From: Oscillatoriophycideae cyanobacterium NC_groundwater_1537_Pr4_S-0.65um_50_18
GTDB lineage: Bacteria > Cyanobacteriota > Cyanobacteriia > Elainellales > Elainellaceae
Direction: 5' to 3'
Assembly: GCA_016208305.1 (NCBI GenBank)
Contig: JACQYI010000006.1
Span: 620,001 to 684,000, forward strand
DNA length: 64,000 nucleotides
Shown here: in pieces, positions 8,681 to 17,653 of the stretch
Layout of the letters: each line of letters starts with the position of its first letter
Position numbering within the stretch: the stretch's first letter is position 1
Made by a program: the position numbers and the translations under genes
Notes under the pieces: generated by a model
Database searches by the model: none
Told to the model about the DNA's origin: nothing
The model's input: the letters and a program-made list of their open reading frames with translations, nothing else

Positions 8681-9328
8681 ATGCCCCCTTTAACTTTAAT
8701 CATTGGCAACAAAAACTACTCTTCCTGGTCACTCCGGGCTTGGCTGGCGCTGAAGCAGACAGGAGCAGAATTTGAGGAAATCCGCATTCCTCTAGACACG
8801 CCTCAAACGCGATCGCAGATTTTACAGCACTCACCCACAGGCAAAGTTCCGGCTTTGCGACATGGCGACCTTTTGCTATGGGAATCGATCGCCATTTGTG
8901 AATACCTTGCTGAGCAGTTTGCCGATCGCCATCTCTGGCCTGCGGATGCCCACAAAAGAGCGATCGCTCGCTGTGTTAGCGCCGAGATGCATGCCGGATT
9001 TGCAGCCCTGCGGCAGAGGCTGCCGATGGATTGCCGCAGTCGCTTTGGCTGGAACGGTACCCTGCCGGAGGTGCAAGCCGATATCGATCGCATTCTTTCT
9101 TTGTGGTTTACCTGTCGGCAGCAGTTTGGCGAGGGAGGTGACTTTTTGTTTGGTCACTTCACGATCGCAGATGCGATGTTTGCGCCTGTTGTTTCGCGCT
9201 TTATCACCTACGGAGTGCCGCTAAATACGATCGCTCAAGCCTATGCAGGAGCCATTTCAGCCCTTCCGGTCATGCAAGAATGGATGGCGGCTGCCGCAGC
9301 AGAAACCGAAGTCTTGGACAATCACTAA
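8681..9328 (+). CDS. Glutathione S-transferase family protein
   Basis: 215 residues with the thioredoxin-like N-terminal domain (LIIGNKNYSSWSLRAWLALK, active-site Ser region about 11-14; SPTGKVPALRHGDLLLWES, the cis-Pro and glutathione-binding part at about 50-68) and an all-helical C-terminal domain. Begins 28 nt after natE on the same strand, so it may share a transcript, without functional logic I can see. Substrate unknown. Confidence 0.9.
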   Translation: MPPLTLIIGNKNYSSWSLRAWLALKQTGAEFEEIRIPLDTPQTRSQILQHSPTGKVPALRHGDLLLWESIAICEYLAEQFADRHLWPADAHKRAIARCVSAEMHAGFAALRQRLPMDCRSRFGWNGTLPEVQADIDRILSLWFTCRQQFGEGGDFLFGHFTIADAMFAPVVSRFITYGVPLNTIAQAYAGAISALPVMQEWMAAAAAETEVLDNH

Positions 9329-9430
9329 TTCAATCACTCATCGATCGCTTGCGGGAATGCTTTTTTGAAGGCGCTGCGCGCAGCCGCACAGCAATCTATG
9401 CCAGAGGTTGAGTTGGCAATGCTGCTGGGC

Positions 9431-10816
9431 TTATCTGAACAGATCCTCTACCAGCCGTACTTCTATGATTTGATTAGGCTCAATCTGGCGGAGACGGCTG
9501 CGACCTAAGAGTCCGAGAAGGCGGCGATTGCCGCGCAGTAAGTCTGACTCAGCGTTTAAGAGCAAACTTTCGTCTTGCCAATTGACTGCCTGAGCGATAA
9601 ATTGACTGCCCCTGTCTCCGGTTTCAAACCGACCAATCACTTCGCTATTCATCGGCACAATGACATTGCCTGAAGCGTCGCGCAGGTCTTGATTTAACAG
9701 CAGCACCTCTTGCTGAGAGCTATCAGACGAGAGGGCGATCGGCTCTCTGCCAGCGTAGCGCAGGCTAAAGACTGTCCCCGCAGGAAGCAGTAGATCGGCA
9801 TCAGATCGACTTACCAAAGGTTGGCCAAACTCAATCACCGTTCTGGGGATGGCAGGCGGCAGGACAGACAGCGAGACAGGTGGAGCTGGCGCTGGCACGT
9901 CTGCGTTGGGTGACGGTGAAGACGGTTGCTCTAGTGGAAGGGGCGATCGCTCCAAGGTCGGCACTTGAATGACGGGTCTTGTCCGATCGGTTGAGGGCGT
10001 GGCAGGCGGTAAGGCTTGCTCAGGGGTGGCTGGAGGTAATTCAGCAGCGGGTGTGGAGGCAGGAGGCGGCACAGAAAGCGCGATCGCGGCTTGGCGTTCT
10101 GTAGGCTGATTCTCTGTGGGTGGTGGGTTGGTGGATGGTGGGTTGGTGAGTTCTGGAGCTACGGGTGCTGCTGGAGGGGCGGCAGCTGTCGAAGGTGTCT
10201 CAACGGGAATCTGTAAAGCCCCAGGCTCTAGAGGCGGCAAGTCGTCGGGTGAGTCGGCAGAGTCAGAGGATGCAGCCGATTCATCAATCGCGCCTGGAAA
10301 TTCCATAGAGGGGGTAGCGATCGTTCTGGGTATGGGAGGGGCAGCCGGACTGGGACTGGCGGCAGGCGAGATGGCTGTCTCTGGCAGAGTTGCGGCTTCA
10401 CCTACTAAGAGCGGCCGCAATACCCAACGATCGCCATTGACGCGCCGCAGTTCCACCTGGCCGGGGGCAAGCACGGTACCTGGTGCGAGTTCCATGACCA
10501 AGCGCGCCTGTCCGGGCTGAAATTGAGCAATGCGGATTTGCCGAATGGCTCCTGTGTTGTAGGTTTGCTGGGTAGCGATCGGGTCAACTTCAGTGTTGGG
10601 TAAGTCTAGAACAATGCGGGCAGGTTCTGCGGCTAAAAAATAGCGAGGCGTACCCCCCGTTACGGTAATTTCTAGCTGCTGTGTGGTGGGGCTGTAGGAC
10701 CAGTTGAGGGTATCTGCCCAGGCAGAAGCGGTTAAAACAAGGGGGGCGATCGCGGCTATGCTCAAGCCAAAAGCCAGACCGCCGAAAGCCAAACCACCAG
10801 AAGATTGTCGTTGCAT
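9431..10816 (-). CDS. AMIN-domain protein with Pro-rich linker
   Basis: 461 residues. Signal peptide at the N terminus (hydrophobic core about 12-33, cleavage near ASAWA). The AMIN domain follows (about 36-130: LNWSYSPTTQQLEITVTGG, RIVLDLPNTEVD, RIAQFQPGQARLVMEL). AMIN domains target cell-wall enzymes or secretin-like complexes to the periplasm. A long Pro/Ala/Ser-rich, low-complexity linker spans about 145-320, then a conserved C-terminal domain (about 330-461: PRTVIEFGQPL, LLLPAGTVFSLRYAG, NSEVIGRFE). No amidase domain is present. Probably periplasmic; role unknown. Confidence 0.85.
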   Translation of the reverse strand: MQRQSSGGLAFGGLAFGLSIAAIAPLVLTASAWADTLNWSYSPTTQQLEITVTGGTPRYFLAAEPARIVLDLPNTEVDPIATQQTYNTGAIRQIRIAQFQPGQARLVMELAPGTVLAPGQVELRRVNGDRWVLRPLLVGEAATLPETAISPAASPSPAAPPIPRTIATPSMEFPGAIDESAASSDSADSPDDLPPLEPGALQIPVETPSTAAAPPAAPVAPELTNPPSTNPPPTENQPTERQAAIALSVPPPASTPAAELPPATPEQALPPATPSTDRTRPVIQVPTLERSPLPLEQPSSPSPNADVPAPAPPVSLSVLPPAIPRTVIEFGQPLVSRSDADLLLPAGTVFSLRYAGREPIALSSDSSQQEVLLLNQDLRDASGNVIVPMNSEVIGRFETGDRGSQFIAQAVNWQDESLLLNAESDLLRGNRRLLGLLGRSRLRQIEPNQIIEVRLVEDLFR

Positions 10817-10917
10817 CGTCTCCTCCGAAGCTGGACTTCACAAAGTCATATTACGCCTTGGAGGGAGATTTGGGCGATCGAGTGGGGATTTTTGTTGCGT
10901 TGATGCGCGCCGAGGTT

Positions 10918-11679
10918 TTAGCTCTGTTTATCATCTTCAGTCGATCGCAAGCTAGGTTCTGGGCTTTCAGCTAGCTTGCCATCTTCCAGGTAAACGATCC
11001 GATCGGCAATATCCAAAATCCGGTTGTCATGCGTCACCATCAAAATAGTGCAGCTCTGTTCTCTCGCGAGTTTCTGCATCAAATTGACCACATCTCGACC
11101 CGATTGGCTGTCTAGAGCAGCCGTCGGCTCGTCGGCTAAGACGACTCTGGGATGGCTGACCAAAGCACGGGCGATCGCCACACGTTGTTTTTGGCCTCCA
11201 GAGAGATCATCTGGGTAATAATGCATTCGTTCTGCTAAACCCACGGCTTGCAGTAGGTCGGCGGCTCTGTTACGGGTTTCTAAAGCAGGGAGGTCATGCA
11301 GTTGCAGAGCCATTTGCACATTTTGCACAGCCGTTAAGCTCTTGAGCAAGTTGTGCGCCTGAAAAATATAGCCAATCTTGCGGCGCACTTGAATCAACTG
11401 CTCTGGGCTGGCTCCCTGAAGTTCCTGTCCTAAAAGCTGGAGGCTACCTTCTTGGGGCGATCGCAAGCCGCAGGTTAGGGTCAACAGCGTTGTTTTTCCA
11501 GAACCCGAAGGCCCGGTCATCAGCACAATTTCTCCTGGGTAAATATCCAGGTTGATGTCGAAGAGCACTTGTTTGCGTAACTGAGCTTGACCGAAGTAGT
11601 GATTGAGATGACGAACGGCAATAACGGGCGTTTTGGCGGCGATCGCTTCTGTTTCGGGAGCGTTTAAAGTATTTTGCAT
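10918..11679 (-). CDS. devA: DevA family ABC exporter ATPase
   Basis: 253 residues. Walker A TGPSGSGKTTLL (about 56-67), Q-loop IGYIFQAHNLLKSLT, signature DLSGGQKQRVAIARAL, Walker B VVLADEPTAALD, switch LMVTHD. It belongs to the MacB/LolD-like DevA group. With DevC (permease) and DevB (adaptor) it forms a tripartite exporter; the model system in Anabaena exports heterocyst glycolipids, but paralogues occur in non-heterocystous strains. Last gene of the minus-strand dev run, 36 nt after the small HTH gene. Confidence 0.93.
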   Translation of the reverse strand: MQNTLNAPETEAIAAKTPVIAVRHLNHYFGQAQLRKQVLFDINLDIYPGEIVLMTGPSGSGKTTLLTLTCGLRSPQEGSLQLLGQELQGASPEQLIQVRRKIGYIFQAHNLLKSLTAVQNVQMALQLHDLPALETRNRAADLLQAVGLAERMHYYPDDLSGGQKQRVAIARALVSHPRVVLADEPTAALDSQSGRDVVNLMQKLAREQSCTILMVTHDNRILDIADRIVYLEDGKLAESPEPSLRSTEDDKQS

Positions 11680-11715
11680 AGTGGCATTTGCGTTGTGAAA
11701 TACTCTTAAATTTGC

Positions 11716-11958
11716 TTAGATTAAGCCCTGCCGCAGTGCAAACACGGCGGCTTGCAGGCGATGCCCCACCCCAAATTTGCTGAGAATATTTCTGACGTGA
11801 GTTTTGACGGTGCCGAGGCTGAGATAGAGCGTTGCTGCAATTTCTGGATTGCTCTGCCCCTCTGCGACTAGCCGCAAGATTTCGAGTTCTCGGGGTGAGA
11901 GTTTAACGGGGGCGATCGCGGTTTCGGAAGGGTACATATGGGTTGTTCGCATGATCAT
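11716..11958 (-). CDS. Stand-alone LuxR/NarL-type HTH regulator
   Basis: 80 residues, essentially only a GerE/LuxR DNA-binding domain: LSPRELEILRLVAEGQSNPEIAATL, then SLGTVKTHVRNILSKFGV. There is no receiver or ligand domain. It sits between devC and devA with 36-nt gaps on each side, so it is almost certainly co-transcribed. Three in-frame ATGs (11958, 11952, 11937) are possible starts; none has a strong ribosome-binding site. It resembles small PedR-like regulators of cyanobacteria. Likely an autoregulator of this export operon; that is inference. Confidence 0.88.
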   Translation of the reverse strand: MIMRTTHMYPSETAIAPVKLSPRELEILRLVAEGQSNPEIAATLYLSLGTVKTHVRNILSKFGVGHRLQAAVFALRQGLI

Positions 11959-11994
11959 TATTTGAGGATCTCTCTGGGTATCTCTGGCGGTAAC

Positions 11995-13149
11995 TTAAAA
12001 AATATCGGCAGGATCGGCTGAACGAAGTTTGCGGGTGGCGATCGCACCTGAAGCAGTACACATTACAAGGGTCAAAACAAAAACGGTGGTTGCCCGTTCT
12101 AGGGTCATAAACAGCGGTAAGTTTGTCGCGCCTCTTGTGAGGGCATAGAGTCCTGTGGCGATCGCTGACCCCGGCAGATAGCCGAGTATGGCTAAGATTA
12201 ATGCTTCTTGAAACACGACCCCTAGCAGGTAAAGATTGCGATAGCCCATAGCTTTGAGCGTGGCATATTCGGCGGTGTGGTCGGCAACGTCATTAGAAAG
12301 AATTTGGTAAACAATCACGATACCGACAATGAAACCGATCGCTGTTCCTAAACTAAAAATGAAGCCGATTGGCGTATTGTTGGCCCAATAGTCTTCTTCG
12401 ACTTTGGCGAATTCGTCGCGGGTTAAGACTCTGACATCGTTGGGAAGGTTAGCGCGTAGGGTGGCGGCCATCTGCTGGGGATCAATGCCGGGTTCGAGTT
12501 TAATCAGTCCGGCGCTGATTTGGGCAGGGTGGCGATTGGGCAGGACGCGCAAAAAGTTGAGGTCACTGGTGATGACGTTACCATCTGCGGCAAAGGAGGC
12601 ACCGGAGAGGAATAGGCCGTTAATCTTGATCTTGCGATCGCCAATTTCAGTTGCAACGGGGTTTCCTTGTTTTAGGGTGGCTAGGGTGGTGGTGTAGTCT
12701 CCGCGTGAGCCGCTATCAAACAGGAAGGTGTCAGGCATTTTGAGTTTGCTGAGGTTCTGTTCGACTTCGGGTAGGCGAAAGGCGGACTGCTGTGGGTTAA
12801 ACCCAAGCATTAAAATGGAGGTTTTGAGGTGGGTTTGGGGATTTTTCCAGTCTACGTAGTCTGCGTAGAGGGGTTCGGCGGAGGCGATGCCGTCATAGCT
12901 GAGGGTTTGGTAGAGCCGTCGTCGGGGAAGGGTGGTGAGATTGGTGATGTTGCGAGCTTGAGGGCTGATTAGGATGAGATCGGCGTTGAGGCTGCGATGG
13001 AGTTGGGTGTTGCTGTCGTAAAGGGCGGTTTTGAAGCCGAGTTGCATGAACATCAGCATGTCGGCGAAGGCGATGCCGGCCATAGCGACGAGGAGCCGAC
13101 TTTTTTCTCGGCTGAGCTGAAGCCATGCGAGGGGGATGGTGCGTTTCAT
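11995..13149 (-). CDS. devC: DevC family ABC exporter permease
   Basis: 384 residues in a MacB/FtsX-like layout: an N-terminal helix (about 18-40) with LLVAMAGIAFADMLMFMQLGF, a long periplasmic domain (about 45-260), then three C-terminal helices (about 262-285, 310-335, 350-372). The start MKRTIPLAWLQLSREKSRLLVA is typical of DevC. It partners devA, despite the small regulator gene between them. Confidence 0.93.
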   Translation of the reverse strand: MKRTIPLAWLQLSREKSRLLVAMAGIAFADMLMFMQLGFKTALYDSNTQLHRSLNADLILISPQARNITNLTTLPRRRLYQTLSYDGIASAEPLYADYVDWKNPQTHLKTSILMLGFNPQQSAFRLPEVEQNLSKLKMPDTFLFDSGSRGDYTTTLATLKQGNPVATEIGDRKIKINGLFLSGASFAADGNVITSDLNFLRVLPNRHPAQISAGLIKLEPGIDPQQMAATLRANLPNDVRVLTRDEFAKVEEDYWANNTPIGFIFSLGTAIGFIVGIVIVYQILSNDVADHTAEYATLKAMGYRNLYLLGVVFQEALILAILGYLPGSAIATGLYALTRGATNLPLFMTLERATTVFVLTLVMCTASGAIATRKLRSADPADIF

Positions 13150-13240
13150 GGGTAAGAATTGGCTGGGTTAATGCGCTTGTTTGTGTTTTGGCGGGTGCGG
13201 TGTGTTTTTCTCAAGCATTATGTTGGGGTATGACTTGGCT

Positions 13241-13299
13241 AAGGCTGAACAGCCTTGGGGGTTTCCCCCAAACCCCCAGCAGGGGACGGGCGCGTCCCC
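13241..13299. repeat. Three adjacent hairpins, REP-like
   Basis: AAGGCTG-AA-CAGCCTT (13241-13256), TTGGGGG-TTT-CCCCCAA (13255-13271) and GGGGACG-GGCG-CGTCCCC (13282-13299) follow one another, all perfect stems. The arrangement of consecutive hairpins parallels the pair at 23594-23665, although the arms differ. Confidence 0.75.
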
Positions 13300-13483
13300 C
13301 ACACCCCCTCCGCATGGCGTTTGGGATGGGGATAAGGAGTCGCTTCGCATTGGCGGGGTGATCGGGCGTTGATTGGATTTGGGGATGCGTTGGAGGGTGA
13401 AGTAGGGGATCGATTGGGGAGAAGCGAAGGTGGGTTGGAAGTCTATTAGGAACGAGAACGAAATGAAACCGATATATCTGTAG

Positions 13484-13547
13484 GGGTTTAGCATTCGGCA
13501 GATGTGCCCTGGGTCGTAGCAAAGAGGGTTGCCTGAATGCTAAACCC
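13484..13547. repeat. Perfect 13-bp inverted repeat with 4-bp extension
   Basis: GGGTTTAGCATTC (13484-13496) pairs with GAATGCTAAACCC (13535-13547). GGCA/TGCC extends the stem across a one-base bulge, leaving a loop of about 29 nt. It could be an RNA structure in the dev transcript or the relic of a small mobile repeat. Confidence 0.65.
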
Positions 13548-13623
13548 TGACGCTTGAGGTTCCGGTGTTATTTAATCCACGAGCCTTAAAGTAGAATTTT
13601 CTGGATGCTTTTTAGGCATCTTT

Positions 13624-14709
13624 TTAGCGGGAGGGGGTGGCGATCGCTACTGTGACTTCTAGGTTGGTAAAGTTGGCGACTTTACGGGTGCTGGCGGGGT
13701 TAAGGCGAATTTTGACTTCGATGACTCTGGCGTCGGCGGCGGCGGTTGGGTCGGTGTCGAGTACGTCGTTTTTACGAATCTGTAAGCCAATTTGCTCGAC
13801 GGTACCTTGGGCTTCTCCGGTGAAGGCGCTGCTGGTGATTGTGGCGGGTTGCCCGATTTGCACGCGTTGAACATCGCTTTCGTAAACTTCGGCAACGGCG
13901 TACATTTGCTCGGTCTGACCGAGTTCGACGATGCCGTCACTGCCGACGATTTCTCCGGCCCAGGTATGAATTTTGAGGATTTGGCCGTTGCGGGGCGATC
14001 GCACATAGGCCAGATCTAGCTCGGCTTGGGCTTGCTGTACGGCGGCGAGGGCGTCGTTAACTTGGGCTTGGGCAGCCTGGATGTCAACGGGGCGAACTTC
14101 GGCAATGCTCTGAAGGGTCTGCTGGGCCTGCTGGACTTGGGCGGCGGCGGTTTCGGCAACTAATCGCTTGCTGTCGAGCGCGGAAATGGCGATCGCGCCT
14201 TCTTGATATAGCTTTTGGTATCGCTGATATTCGGTTTGGGCGTTGTCTAATTCTGCTTTTAGTCGGTCTACGGTGGCGGCTTGGGCGTCAATTTCTCCGG
14301 CTTTGGCTCCGGCTTCAACCTGGGCTAGCTGAGATTGTGCGACGCGCACTTGTTCTTGGGCTTTGAGCAAGGCGGCTTCTAGGCGATCGCGGCTATCTAA
14401 AATGGCAATCACTTGCCCCGTTTTGACTAAATCTCCTTGCTGCACCAAAAGCTGGGCGATTCGACTCCCGCTAGAAACTGCTAAATTGATCACTTCCCCT
14501 TTTGGCTCTAGTCGTCCTAATGCGGTTACAGCATTGGCTGCTGGGGCAGCGATGGGCGCGGCTGAGCCAGGTGCAGGTTGCGATGGGGAGGTAGTATAGA
14601 ACGCTGTGATGGCGATCGCGCCTCCTAAAGCGGCTGTTAAAATCCATTGCTGTGGCGATCGAGGCAGCAGTCTACGCACTAAGCTGGCTTCGGGATTTGC
14701 GGGTTGCAT
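13624..14709 (-). CDS. devB: DevB family membrane-fusion (HlyD-like) adaptor
   Basis: 361 residues. One N-terminal membrane anchor (about 20-42). Biotinyl-lipoyl half-motifs flank a long coiled coil (about 110-215, Ala/Gln-rich), then a beta-barrel section with AYVRSPRNGQILKIHTWAGE and VYESDVQRVQIGQPA. This is the periplasmic adaptor of the DevBCA exporter linking the inner-membrane DevCA to a TolC-like outer-membrane channel. First gene of the dev run, divergent from the PadR gene. Confidence 0.93.
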   Translation of the reverse strand: MQPANPEASLVRRLLPRSPQQWILTAALGGAIAITAFYTTSPSQPAPGSAAPIAAPAANAVTALGRLEPKGEVINLAVSSGSRIAQLLVQQGDLVKTGQVIAILDSRDRLEAALLKAQEQVRVAQSQLAQVEAGAKAGEIDAQAATVDRLKAELDNAQTEYQRYQKLYQEGAIAISALDSKRLVAETAAAQVQQAQQTLQSIAEVRPVDIQAAQAQVNDALAAVQQAQAELDLAYVRSPRNGQILKIHTWAGEIVGSDGIVELGQTEQMYAVAEVYESDVQRVQIGQPATITSSAFTGEAQGTVEQIGLQIRKNDVLDTDPTAAADARVIEVKIRLNPASTRKVANFTNLEVTVAIATPSR

Positions 14710-14810
14710 AAGGGGATCTCGACTGGGTATGGCCTGAGATGGGTGTCATGAGGGCGATCGGTCTGAGAAGCAACAATCCAGAACGGCTACTGTCGGTTTA
14801 AGATGATTAA

Positions 14811-14853
14811 TATGCATATTTATGCATAGGAGTATATATGCAAAAAAATGCAT
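14811..14853. promoter_or_regulatory. ATGCAT-type repeats between devB and padR
   Basis: TATGCATA (14811-14818) recurs at 14821-14828 after a TT spacer, and ATGCA-A6-TGCAT follows at 14838-14853. PadR proteins bind AT-rich dyads of the general form ATG-N-CAT, so these are good candidates for the operator that silences both divergent genes. Binding is inferred. Confidence 0.65.
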
Positions 14854-14872
14854 TAGTCAAGGGTGAGGAGTC

Positions 14873-15412
14873 ATGGCTTTAGCACACGCACTTTTGGCTT
14901 CGCTGTTGGTAGATGGTGCCTGTAGCGGCTACGACTTAGTGAAGCGGTTTGATGAATCGATCAGCTGCTATTGGATGGCTTCCCATCAGCAAATTTATAA
15001 AGAGCTACGGGATCTGGAAAAGCAAGGCTGGGTCAGTTCTGAGACGATCGCACAAACGGGTCGTCCCAACAAAAATCTCTACAGTATTACTGCGTTAGGG
15101 CAAGAGCATTTAGCCCACTGGATCTTGACGCCTAGCGTGCCTACGGTCATCCGAGAGGATTTAATGATCAAGACGTTGGCGGGCTTTTTGGTGCCTAACT
15201 TGGCAATGCTGGATGAGCTAAAACGTCGCCGCCAAATTCATCTCGATAAGCTGGCGGTGCTTAAAGAAATAGAGCGTCAAGAATTCCCGCAGGTTGCTGC
15301 TCTGTCTCGTGAACAAAAGTTTTGCTACCTCTCTATCCGTCGTGGCATCCGCTATGAGGCAGACTGGGTGGCTTGGTGCGAAGAGGCGATCGCTCTACTG
15401 GCAGAAGAGTAA
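14873..15412 (+). CDS. PadR family transcriptional regulator
   Basis: 179 residues. N-terminal winged helix (about 5-85: ALLASLLVDGACSGYDL, HQQIYKELRDLEKQGWV, GRPNKNLYSITALG) followed by the helical C-terminal dimerisation domain usual in PadR subfamily 2 (about 95-179). A strong ribosome-binding site GGTGAGGAG (14862-14870) precedes the ATG. Divergent from devB over 163 nt that contain dyad repeats, so it is the likely repressor of the dev exporter and of itself. Confidence 0.93.
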   Translation: MALAHALLASLLVDGACSGYDLVKRFDESISCYWMASHQQIYKELRDLEKQGWVSSETIAQTGRPNKNLYSITALGQEHLAHWILTPSVPTVIREDLMIKTLAGFLVPNLAMLDELKRRRQIHLDKLAVLKEIERQEFPQVAALSREQKFCYLSIRRGIRYEADWVAWCEEAIALLAEE

Positions 15413-15419
15413 CGGCAGG

Positions 15420-17111
15420 TTAGATGCCGTGGCTTTTACCAATCACCCAATGTCGTCGGAAAAACCTCGATAGGCTAGATTCTTCGAGCTGCAAATAGAT
15501 CGGGCGACCGTGAGGACAGGTTCGCGGATTGCGCGTATTCTGCCACTGATTTAGCAACGCCTGCATCTCCTCTAGGCTGAGCGGCGTACCATTGCGAATG
15601 GCGGTGCGACAGGCCGTAGCCACGATCGCCGTATCTAAATCTCCACCAAAGCTCAGCTCCGTTAGCGCTTCGGCACAGTCGCTCCGCTGCGCCAAAGGTT
15701 CTGGAGCTAGCCGCACAGCCCAAAGGCGATCGCCAAAGGGTTCTACGGCAATACCCAAGCGCTGCAGCTGCTCGATCTGGGTTGGCAAAAGCTGGTTCAA
15801 AATCACGGGTGGCTCTAGCGGCACGAGCTGCCAGCGATCGCTCAACTGTTCATACAGCACCCGCTCATGGGCGATATGCTGCTCAATCAGCCACATGCCT
15901 TCGGGGTGTTCTGCCAAAATATACATCTGGTGAATCTGGGCCAGCGCCTTGAGCGGAATCAGCGGAGCGATCGGTACATCTGGATCAGAACCGTCCTCGC
16001 GATCGGCATCCCCGTAGCTTCCGGCAGCTTCAGCAGCTCGAATCACCTGCCCAATCCGGCTATTGTAGGCAGAGTCTGCGACGCTGCTAGGGTTAAGGCG
16101 CAGGGCTGCATCGATCGCGGCGGCTATCTGCGTTTTCCAGTCTTCTAAATGGTGCAAATAAATTTCAGCTTTTGCGGGGTGGCGGTTCCAGTCAATTTGA
16201 CCGGGCGGCAGATGCAAATGCAGGAAGCAGACGGGATGGCGATCGCGCGGCAAGGTGCGGCGCAACGCAGCAAAAATCACCTGCTCTAGCTCTGGAATTT
16301 TGACAATGCGGCCATTGACCGCCACCTTGACCCAATCGGGACGATGGCGATGACAGCGATCGGGCAAACCCAGCAGCAGGTAAAGCGACGCATCGGGGCT
16401 GCTCCATTCTTGCAAATCGCCCGGCTGCACATCTCGCAAGAGCTGCGGCAAAATTTGCTGAGCCGATGCGCCTGCCCACAAAGTAAACCAGGGGCGCGTT
16501 TCATGCGCCACGGAGGCGATCGCCTCTTGCTCCAGTTGCCAGGTAACCTGGGGATGGCAAAGGGCAAGCTGCTGAATCACCAATTGGATAGCACGGAGCT
16601 GTTGCGCCGCAGACGGCAAACCCTGACGGCGCGGCATCCAGTTGGCAAACAGATACGACACAGTCACAATCGTGCCGGGAGCGATCGCCACGGCCTCCGT
16701 GTAAACAGGTTCACCCTGACTGTTGTAGCGGATGCGCCAGCCTTCATCGGCATGGCTGCGGCTGCAAATCTCTAGATCAGCCAATTGAGCCAAGCTATGC
16801 AGGGCTTCACCCCGAAAGCCTAAGCTATGCACTCGCCACAGGTCAGCGCTGCTGCGAATTTTGCTGGTGCTGTGGGGCAAAGCGGCCTGTTGCAAGTCAT
16901 GGCGCTCCATGCCGCGCCCATTGTCCGCCACCCTGACTCGCCACTGCTCAGCCCAAACCGAGATACTAATTCGGCTGGCTCCAGCATCCAGGGCATTTTC
17001 GGCAAGTTCCCGCACGACAGCTGCCAGAGAGTCAATCACCTCTCCAGCGGCAATCAAATGAACAACCTCTTCAGATAGGGTTTGGATTCCAGAAGGAACG
17101 CTTGTATCCAT
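15420..17111 (-). CDS. mutL: DNA mismatch repair protein MutL
   Basis: 563 residues. The GHKL ATPase N-terminal half is complete: ELAENALDAGA (about 35-45, motif I), DNGRGM (motif II), GFRGEALHSLAQL (motif III). The transducer domain follows with NGRIVK and NRHPAKAEIYLHH. The C-terminal dimerisation domain ends with the CPHGRPIYLQL motif. Ends 8 nt from the convergent padR stop. No mutS is in view. Confidence 0.95.
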   Translation of the reverse strand: MDTSVPSGIQTLSEEVVHLIAAGEVIDSLAAVVRELAENALDAGASRISISVWAEQWRVRVADNGRGMERHDLQQAALPHSTSKIRSSADLWRVHSLGFRGEALHSLAQLADLEICSRSHADEGWRIRYNSQGEPVYTEAVAIAPGTIVTVSYLFANWMPRRQGLPSAAQQLRAIQLVIQQLALCHPQVTWQLEQEAIASVAHETRPWFTLWAGASAQQILPQLLRDVQPGDLQEWSSPDASLYLLLGLPDRCHRHRPDWVKVAVNGRIVKIPELEQVIFAALRRTLPRDRHPVCFLHLHLPPGQIDWNRHPAKAEIYLHHLEDWKTQIAAAIDAALRLNPSSVADSAYNSRIGQVIRAAEAAGSYGDADREDGSDPDVPIAPLIPLKALAQIHQMYILAEHPEGMWLIEQHIAHERVLYEQLSDRWQLVPLEPPVILNQLLPTQIEQLQRLGIAVEPFGDRLWAVRLAPEPLAQRSDCAEALTELSFGGDLDTAIVATACRTAIRNGTPLSLEEMQALLNQWQNTRNPRTCPHGRPIYLQLEESSLSRFFRRHWVIGKSHGI

Positions 17112-17653
17112 ACCCTTCAGTGTAATGAATCTTGTGTGTCATGCATCCTGTAATGAATCTGAGCCGATCGGGCGACATGAATTCACACCTTCGGGCGATC
17201 GCTTTGAGACTTGATCGATCGCCCGACCAGGTACTGCTACAGGGCGAAGTAGGATTTTGTCAAAAACTCTACGCTAAAGGTAGATGTCAATCAGAGATAC
17301 CGCTGTGAGCAAAGAATCAGAACTCTCTTTCCCTGCGGTTGAAGGGGAGATTGCCCCAAACTTATCGGCTGCTCAAGCCTTCATTAAACCGAGCGATCGT
17401 CCCTCCACCCCAGAGGCTTCTGCCCCCAAGCCTCCTATTCTCAACTCTCCAACTCATCTCAGCAGCGCCAACCCCCAAAGATGTCTAGCGCACTGTTGGC
17501 ACACTGACCAAGAGTGGGAGCAAGGGCAACGCTGTTTGGTCGCCTGCTGGCAAAATAGTTGCCTACAGGCTGAAGTTCCTACAGGTTCACTATTTCACCC
17601 CTGCCTTAACGAGAACTGCGGCCAGCCCTCGTTTGGATTGTGTAACCTCAAAA

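Larger units (their letters stand above)
13150..13623. other. Intergenic region between devB and devC with several hairpins
   Basis: 474 nt, unusually long inside an operon. It holds three adjacent hairpins (13241-13299), a C-rich tract, a 64-nt inverted-repeat structure (13484-13547) and a plus-strand terminator-like hairpin (GATGC/GCATC then T5, 13604-13625) against the devB stop. Frames here of about 100 codons on both strands are low-complexity and not convincing. Confidence 0.7.

Noticed and set aside
13168-13522. Overlapping frames of about 100 codons between devB and devC
   Set aside because: They arise from Pro/Gly-rich low-complexity translations of the hairpin repeats on both strands.
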